Shown here: in pieces, positions 7,124-9,618 of the stretch
Numbering within the stretch: the stretch's first letter is position 1
How the letters are laid out: the number at the start of each line of letters is the position of its first letter
From: Eubacterium sp.
GTDB lineage: Bacteria > Bacillota > Clostridia > Lachnospirales > CAG-274
DNA: 9,618 bases
Assembly: GCA_020859645.1 (NCBI GenBank)
Contig: JAJBVU010000047.1
Coordinates: 1 to 9,618, forward strand
Direction of reading: 5' to 3'
Program-made: the position numbers and the translations under genes
The notes under the pieces: model-generated
Database searches by the model: none
Told to the model about the DNA's origin: nothing
The model's input: only the letters and a program-made list of their open reading frames with translations

Positions 7124-7132
7124 ATGATTTAA
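7124..7132 (+). CDS. Two-codon leader minigene (ATG ATT TAA)
   Basis: GAGGTGAT at 7112-7119 is a strong ribosome binding site, and the first ATG behind it at proper spacing (7124) opens a reading frame of only two codons, Met-Ile, then TAA. A slightly longer frame of eight codons from ATG 7106 ends at the same stop but has no binding site of its own. It lies about 50 bases before the peptide gene. Minigenes of this kind can stall or trap ribosomes, or serve as a loading site for a downstream gene. That it is translated is an inference from the binding site only. Confidence 0.35.
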   Translation: MI

Positions 7133-7161
7133 GCGGTTATCTTCAGGATTATGAGAGAGGT

Positions 7162-7171
7162 AGGAGGTGAT
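7162..7171 (+). promoter_or_regulatory. Full-consensus ribosome binding site of the peptide gene
   Basis: AGGAGGTGAT is fully complementary to the usual 3' end of Firmicute 16S rRNA. It lies 7 bases before the ATG at 7179, and AGGAGG lies 5 bases before an in-frame TTG at 7173. Such a strong site is unlikely by chance outside a translated gene and is the main support for the small peptide. Confidence 0.75.
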
Positions 7172-7178
7172 GTTGTCT

Positions 7179-7277
7179 ATGATACAGATTATTTATGATG
7201 TATATGCACTCGTTGTAATTATTGCGGTGATTATACGTATCGTAAAAATAATAATCCAAAACATAACAAAAAGATAA
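7179..7277 (+). CDS. Small hydrophobic peptide, candidate type I toxin
   Basis: A 32-residue peptide beginning MIQIIYDVYALVVII. It is dominated by Ile and Val, with a single possible membrane helix at about 8-26, isolated basic residues (R19, K22) on that helix, and a basic end (NITKR). No named family is recognised with confidence. The size, the membrane helix and basic tail, the strong binding site and the antisense RNA signals resemble type I toxins such as TxpA, BsrG and Fst, and the holin-like toxins, but the conserved YExL motif of those Bacillus peptides is not obvious. In-frame starts at 7173 (TTG) or 7170 (ATG) would add two or three residues. The stop codon lies inside the first arm of the antisense terminator hairpin. 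A simple regulatory membrane peptide is the main alternative. Confidence 0.55.
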   Translation: MIQIIYDVYALVVIIAVIIRIVKIIIQNITKR

Positions 7278-7309
7278 CCGTCGGGCTAGCCAATCCTTGA
7301 CGGTTATCT
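7262..7309 (-). terminator. Minus-strand terminator overlapping the peptide stop codon
   Basis: An 11-bp perfect stem pairs AGATAACCGTC (7272-7282) with GACGGTTATCT (7299-7309); the 16-base loop contains the palindrome GGCTAGCC. Read on the minus strand the stem runs directly into TTTTTGTTATGTTTTGG. The plus strand has no T-run after the stem. It therefore ends a minus-strand RNA, either the proposed antisense RNA or read-through from the gene at 7451-7876. Confidence 0.75.
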
Positions 7310-7324
7310 ATAAATAACTACATA

Positions 7325-7360
7325 GGTGAGGAATAAACTGCCTACAGTTTTTCCCCTTTG
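7325..7360 (-). repeat. Right arm of inverted repeat flanking the peptide gene
   Basis: This is the partner of 7056-7093. GGTGAGGAATAAA (7325-7337) and TCCCCTTTG (7352-7360) are the perfect blocks. Within the arm, AAACTG (7335-7340) can pair with CAGTTT (7345-7350) followed by TT, which could serve as a weak plus-strand terminator for the peptide message. The outer end of the arm coincides with the predicted 5' end of the antisense RNA. Confidence 0.7.
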
Positions 7361-7367
7361 TATTTTT

Positions 7368-7396
7368 ATAATAACACAACGTCAGTTTTCTGTCAA
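7368..7396 (-). promoter_or_regulatory. Strong sigma-A promoter for the antisense RNA
   Basis: On the minus strand a perfect TTGACA (7396-7391) is followed after exactly 17 bases by TATTAT (7373-7368). This is the closest to consensus of all promoters in the window and points at no open reading frame, only at the hairpin-terminated stretch behind the peptide gene. A promoter stronger than that of the peptide fits an antitoxin RNA made in excess. Confidence 0.75.
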
Positions 7397-7450
7397 GCAA
7401 AAGAACTGCATTTTCGAAAAATTATAAACACAAGAAGAGCTTCAATATTT

Positions 7451-7876
7451 TCAGCTGTACTTAGTTAAAAGAACAGAAAATTTAACAGAATTATTTTGGC
7501 AGTCTATCATAATTTCTGTGAAGCTGTCCCTAACGGACTGATTTAAAAAATCGAAAACAAGAGAGCGGTAAATTTCGGAGTTTGAAAGCTCCTTAAGAGC
7601 CGCTTTTTTAAATTCCGAGGGAAGGTTCGAGGTTGGGGCTTCGTTCTCCTCCGGCTCGTTGTCTTGGGGTCTTGCTCCCTTTAAGCGGTAAACCATATCC
7701 TTTAAAATGCATAGGTGCTTCTTTTTTGAAAGTATAATGTCCCTTAAAATGCTTTTATCCTCAGTGTCAATAAGCTTTTCAAGAAGCTTTGTGTAATACT
7801 CTGTTTCTTCGTTTATATTATCTATTTGATCTGAAATAAGGCTTAAAACCTCTTCATTTACCCGGGTGTTATTCAT
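7451..7876 (-). CDS. Probable ferritin-like-fold protein of unknown function
   Basis: A 141-residue, apparently all-helical soluble protein with no signal peptide. It looks like two similar helical hairpins joined by an acidic, proline-containing linker (about 68-86). The first half has EETEYYTKLLEKL (23-35), then DKSILRDIILSKKKHLCILKDMVYRL (40-65 region), like the ExxY and KxH pattern of rubrerythrin-type proteins. The second has an EIYR segment and RDSFTEIMIDCQNNSVKF, where the usual second ExxH metal motif is not seen. The family resembles small ferritin-like proteins of Clostridia, but metal binding is doubtful. The ATG at 7876 has GGAGAG at normal spacing. It is a separate unit: a terminator precedes it and a weak candidate promoter lies just upstream. 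Confidence 0.7.
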   Translation of the reverse strand: MNNTRVNEEVLSLISDQIDNINEETEYYTKLLEKLIDTEDKSILRDIILSKKKHLCILKDMVYRLKGARPQDNEPEENEAPTSNLPSEFKKAALKELSNSEIYRSLVFDFLNQSVRDSFTEIMIDCQNNSVKFSVLLTKYS

Positions 7877-7894
7877 TTAGGTCTCTCCACAGCT

Positions 7895-7923
7895 ATAATA
7901 TTAAGCATATGCACAGGGAAACA
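7895..7923 (-). promoter_or_regulatory. Weak candidate promoter of the ferritin-like gene
   Basis: On the minus strand TATTAT (7900-7895) lies roughly 18 bases after TTGTTT. The predicted start would fall almost at the ribosome binding site (7888-7883), leaving a very short leader. It is offered because the preceding terminator implies that this gene needs its own start site. Confidence 0.3.
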
Positions 7924-7956
7924 AAAAAATGCCTCACCCTTAAGGGAAGCATTTTT
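7922..7956 (-). terminator. Terminator after the transporter gene
   Basis: On the minus strand AAAAATGC (7956-7949) pairs with GCATTTTT (7932-7925), with an inner CCC/GGG stem around TTAA (7937-7946) and a small internal loop, followed by a run of seven T. It starts a few bases past the stop of the transporter gene. The plus strand also shows GCATTTTTGTTTTT, so it can work in both directions. Confidence 0.85.
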
Positions 7957-7960
7957 GTTT

Positions 7961-8479
7961 TTATACGGAAACAATTTTTTGATTGAGAATAACTGTTGCT
8001 GCAGCAATTCCCACCGCTGCGCCCACAACCATTTGAGTTATGTTTCCCGGTATTGAGGTCAAAGGCGTCACAAGATTAAATGTAAAAATAAATTCCGTTA
8101 TGTAATAACCTATGACCTTAATTATTGTACAGGCAGCTGCGGCGGCTATGCATTTTGAGATTTTAAGAGAGCCGTTTTCCGCAAAGGCAATTTTACCGGC
8201 AGTATAGCCCATTAAAAGGCTGATTACAAAGGTAAAGGGCGCCCATGCGAAATATTCCGAAAAGAGGTCGAAAAGCCCCATTCCCACGCCGCCGGCAAAG
8301 GCTGCGGATTTCTTTCCGAAAAGAAAGGCTGTCAAAAACATAAAAGCCGTTCCCAAATGAACATAGCCGCCGCCGGTTATTGAAGGCGTGTGAAAGCCTA
8401 TTCGTGAGCCTACGAAAACCAAAGCCGTCATAAGCCCCGTCAAAGCCATAGTTTTAACATCTATTCTTTTATTTTTCAT
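7961..8479 (-). CDS. ECF transporter S component (vitamin-binding subunit)
   Basis: A 172-residue integral membrane protein, the substrate-capturing subunit of an energy-coupling factor importer that would share a common EcfA-EcfA'-EcfT module encoded elsewhere. About six hydrophobic segments are visible. The conserved region GYVHLGTAFMFLTAFLFG, then FAGGVGMGLFDLFS and WAPFTFVISLLMG, fits the family once called DUF1393 (ECF-type S component, PF07155); I recognise this from memory, not from a search. The family name mentions riboflavin, but the substrate differs between members and cannot be read here, and no riboswitch precedes the gene. The start is taken at ATG 8479, with AAAGGAG 10 bases upstream; ATG 8488 lies only one base from that site. 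Either way it overlaps the aminotransferase gene, so the two are probably coupled. Confidence 0.85.
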   Translation of the reverse strand: MKNKRIDVKTMALTGLMTALVFVGSRIGFHTPSITGGGYVHLGTAFMFLTAFLFGKKSAAFAGGVGMGLFDLFSEYFAWAPFTFVISLLMGYTAGKIAFAENGSLKISKCIAAAAACTIIKVIGYYITEFIFTFNLVTPLTSIPGNITQMVVGAAVGIAAATVILNQKIVSV

Positions 8480-9614
8480 TTTTTTCATACTCCTTTAAAA
8501 ATTCTGTGTGCATATCGCATTTTAAACCGACACCTTCAGCCTTAAGGGCTTCGGTCAGAGCCTTAAGCAGTGTATACATATTTTCTTTTGTAGCATTTTC
8601 CCCCATATGACCTAAGCGAATAACCTTATTTTCAAGATAGCCTATGGAGCTGCCAATCAAAATGCTGTAATTATCCAAAATATATCTTTGAATTTTCTTA
8701 AAGTCTGCTCCTTCGGGAATAATCATAGCCGTAACTGTGTTTGAAAAGCCGCTTTCGGCGTAAATTTCCAATCCGGCTGACTTAACAGCGGCTCTGACAG
8801 CTTCGCCGATAACTTTGTGGCGGTTAATATAATCGTCAGAAAAGAGAACATCGAGGGCAGTGTCAAGGGCGTTTATAAGGTGAATCGGCATAGTATAGGG
8901 AAACCACTTATTTTCATACCAGTTTTTAAACGCCGCAAGGTTTAAATAAAAGCCCTTAATCGGAGTTTTTCGGCTGTCGATTGCCTTCTTTGCGTCGGCG
9001 CTTATAGAAAGATATGTAAGACCCACAGGTGCGGAAAGCGCCTTTTGAGAAGCCCCCAAGGCAATGTCTATTTTCCATTCGTCCGTCTTTATTTCGTCTC
9101 CCCCTGTGGCTGAAACGCTGTCAACAACCGTCATTATGCCGTAGGACTTAAGCAAGGGACAAATTTTGTCTACGGGGTTTAAAATGCCTGAGGGTGTTTC
9201 ACAGTGAACCACAGTTGCATATTTGAAATTATGATCATTTTCCAGAAATTCCTTAAGACTGTCTATATCAACCTCTTTTTCGTAATCGCTTTTGAAAATT
9301 ACGGGAGTTCCGCCGTAAAGAGACACAAAGTCCGCAAAGCCTGCCCCGAAAATTCCGTTGTCAATAACCAGAACCCGATCCCCCTCTTCCGTCAGAGAAC
9401 AACAGGCGGCTTCCAAGCCCAAAATCCCCTCGCCTGCCATAATAAGCACATCGTTTTCTGTGTTTAAAAGCCTTTGAAGCTTTCCGCAGACATTTTTATA
9501 AAGCTCATAAAAGCTTAAGTCTATGTCGGGGTTTGTTTGGGGCTCGGAAAGAGCCTTTAATGTTTTGGGGTTTATATCCGTAGGACCGGGGGTCAGAATT
9601 TTAGGTACAGTCAT
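8469..9614 (-). CDS. Class V PLP aminotransferase (alanine-glyoxylate type)
   Basis: A 381-residue cytoplasmic PLP enzyme of the alanine-glyoxylate / serine-pyruvate aminotransferase group, complete and of normal length. It begins with the family signature LTPGPTDI. The phosphate-binding region AGEGILGLEA lies at about 60-69, HCETPSG at 137-143, the PLP-ring aspartate D165 in VVDSVSATGG, and the Schiff-base lysine K191 in GASQKAL. A late arginine in KVIRLGHMG probably binds the substrate carboxylate. Relatives include serine-pyruvate, ureidoglycine-glyoxylate and pyridoxamine-pyruvate aminotransferases; the exact substrate is not readable. Only four bases upstream of the ATG are in view, so its binding site and promoter are outside. 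It is followed, with overlap, by the ECF S component. Confidence 0.88.
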   Translation of the reverse strand: MTVPKILTPGPTDINPKTLKALSEPQTNPDIDLSFYELYKNVCGKLQRLLNTENDVLIMAGEGILGLEAACCSLTEEGDRVLVIDNGIFGAGFADFVSLYGGTPVIFKSDYEKEVDIDSLKEFLENDHNFKYATVVHCETPSGILNPVDKICPLLKSYGIMTVVDSVSATGGDEIKTDEWKIDIALGASQKALSAPVGLTYLSISADAKKAIDSRKTPIKGFYLNLAAFKNWYENKWFPYTMPIHLINALDTALDVLFSDDYINRHKVIGEAVRAAVKSAGLEIYAESGFSNTVTAMIIPEGADFKKIQRYILDNYSILIGSSIGYLENKVIRLGHMGENATKENMYTLLKALTEALKAEGVGLKCDMHTEFLKEYEKNEK

Positions 9615-9618
9615 ATCT

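Larger units (their letters stand above)
7262..7361 (-). ncRNA. Candidate antisense RNA (antitoxin) overlapping the peptide 3' end
   Basis: A minus-strand promoter at 7368-7396 predicts a start near 7361 and a terminator at 7262-7309 predicts an end near 7262, giving an RNA of about 100 nt. It converges on the peptide message and overlaps its last codons and 3' region, as RatA overlaps txpA and SR4 overlaps bsrG in Bacillus. No ribosome binding site with a reading frame of useful length is seen in it. Its 5' part equals the left repeat arm in sequence, so only its 3' two-thirds can pair uniquely with the message. No expression evidence is available. Confidence 0.5.

Noticed and set aside
7262..7309. 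The hairpin at the end of the peptide gene as a plus-strand terminator of the peptide message
   Set aside because: On the plus strand it is followed by ATAAATAACTACATAGG without a T-run; the U-tract is on the minus strand.
7410..7443. Small palindromes TTTTCGAAAA and GAAG/CTTC downstream of the ferritin-like gene as its terminator
   Set aside because: The stems are only 4-5 bp and no U-tract follows. The gene's transcript may instead end at the hairpin at 7262-7309.

Overview
The window looks like chromosomal DNA of a spore-forming, Gram-positive anaerobe of the Clostridia. This rests on paired spore-maturation genes (spmA-spmB), a Firmicute-style FMN riboswitch with an intrinsic terminator, strong AGGAGG-type ribosome binding sites, frequent TTG/GTG starts, and an ECF-type vitamin transporter S component. 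No species can be named from the sequence alone.

Layout. Positions 43-1151 (+) hold overlapping spmA and spmB. They converge on a minus-strand operon and are separated from it by a strong terminator hairpin at about 1182-1217. That operon reads, in transcription order, FMN riboswitch, ribD, ribE (riboflavin synthase), ribBA, ribH, then uvrC. It covers the full GTP plus ribulose-5-phosphate to riboflavin route apart from the unassigned phosphatase step. It is driven by a clear sigma-A promoter at 6902-6930 and attenuated by a terminator at 6681-6709. A short hairpin-rich repeat lies between ribH and uvrC and abuts the uvrC ribosome binding site, so the excision-repair nuclease gene probably depends at least partly on riboflavin-operon transcription.

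Positions 6985-7400 carry no long gene but are the most interesting part. A + strand promoter leads a transcript with a hairpin, a strong ribosome binding site feeding a two-codon minigene, then a near-perfect AGGAGGTGAT site and a 32-residue very hydrophobic peptide with a basic tail. A consensus minus-strand promoter (TTGACA, 17 bp, TATTAT) and a U-tract terminator would make an antisense RNA of roughly 100 nt that overlaps the 3' end of the peptide gene. An inverted repeat of about 36-38 bp flanks the whole peptide gene. This has the architecture of a type I toxin-antitoxin locus and may be an undescribed family.

Positions 7451-9614 (all minus) hold a probable ferritin-like-fold small protein of unknown function, an ECF transporter S component, and a class V PLP aminotransferase of the alanine-glyoxylate/serine-pyruvate type. 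The last two overlap and are probably co-transcribed, the aminotransferase first; the substrate of neither can be read from the sequence.
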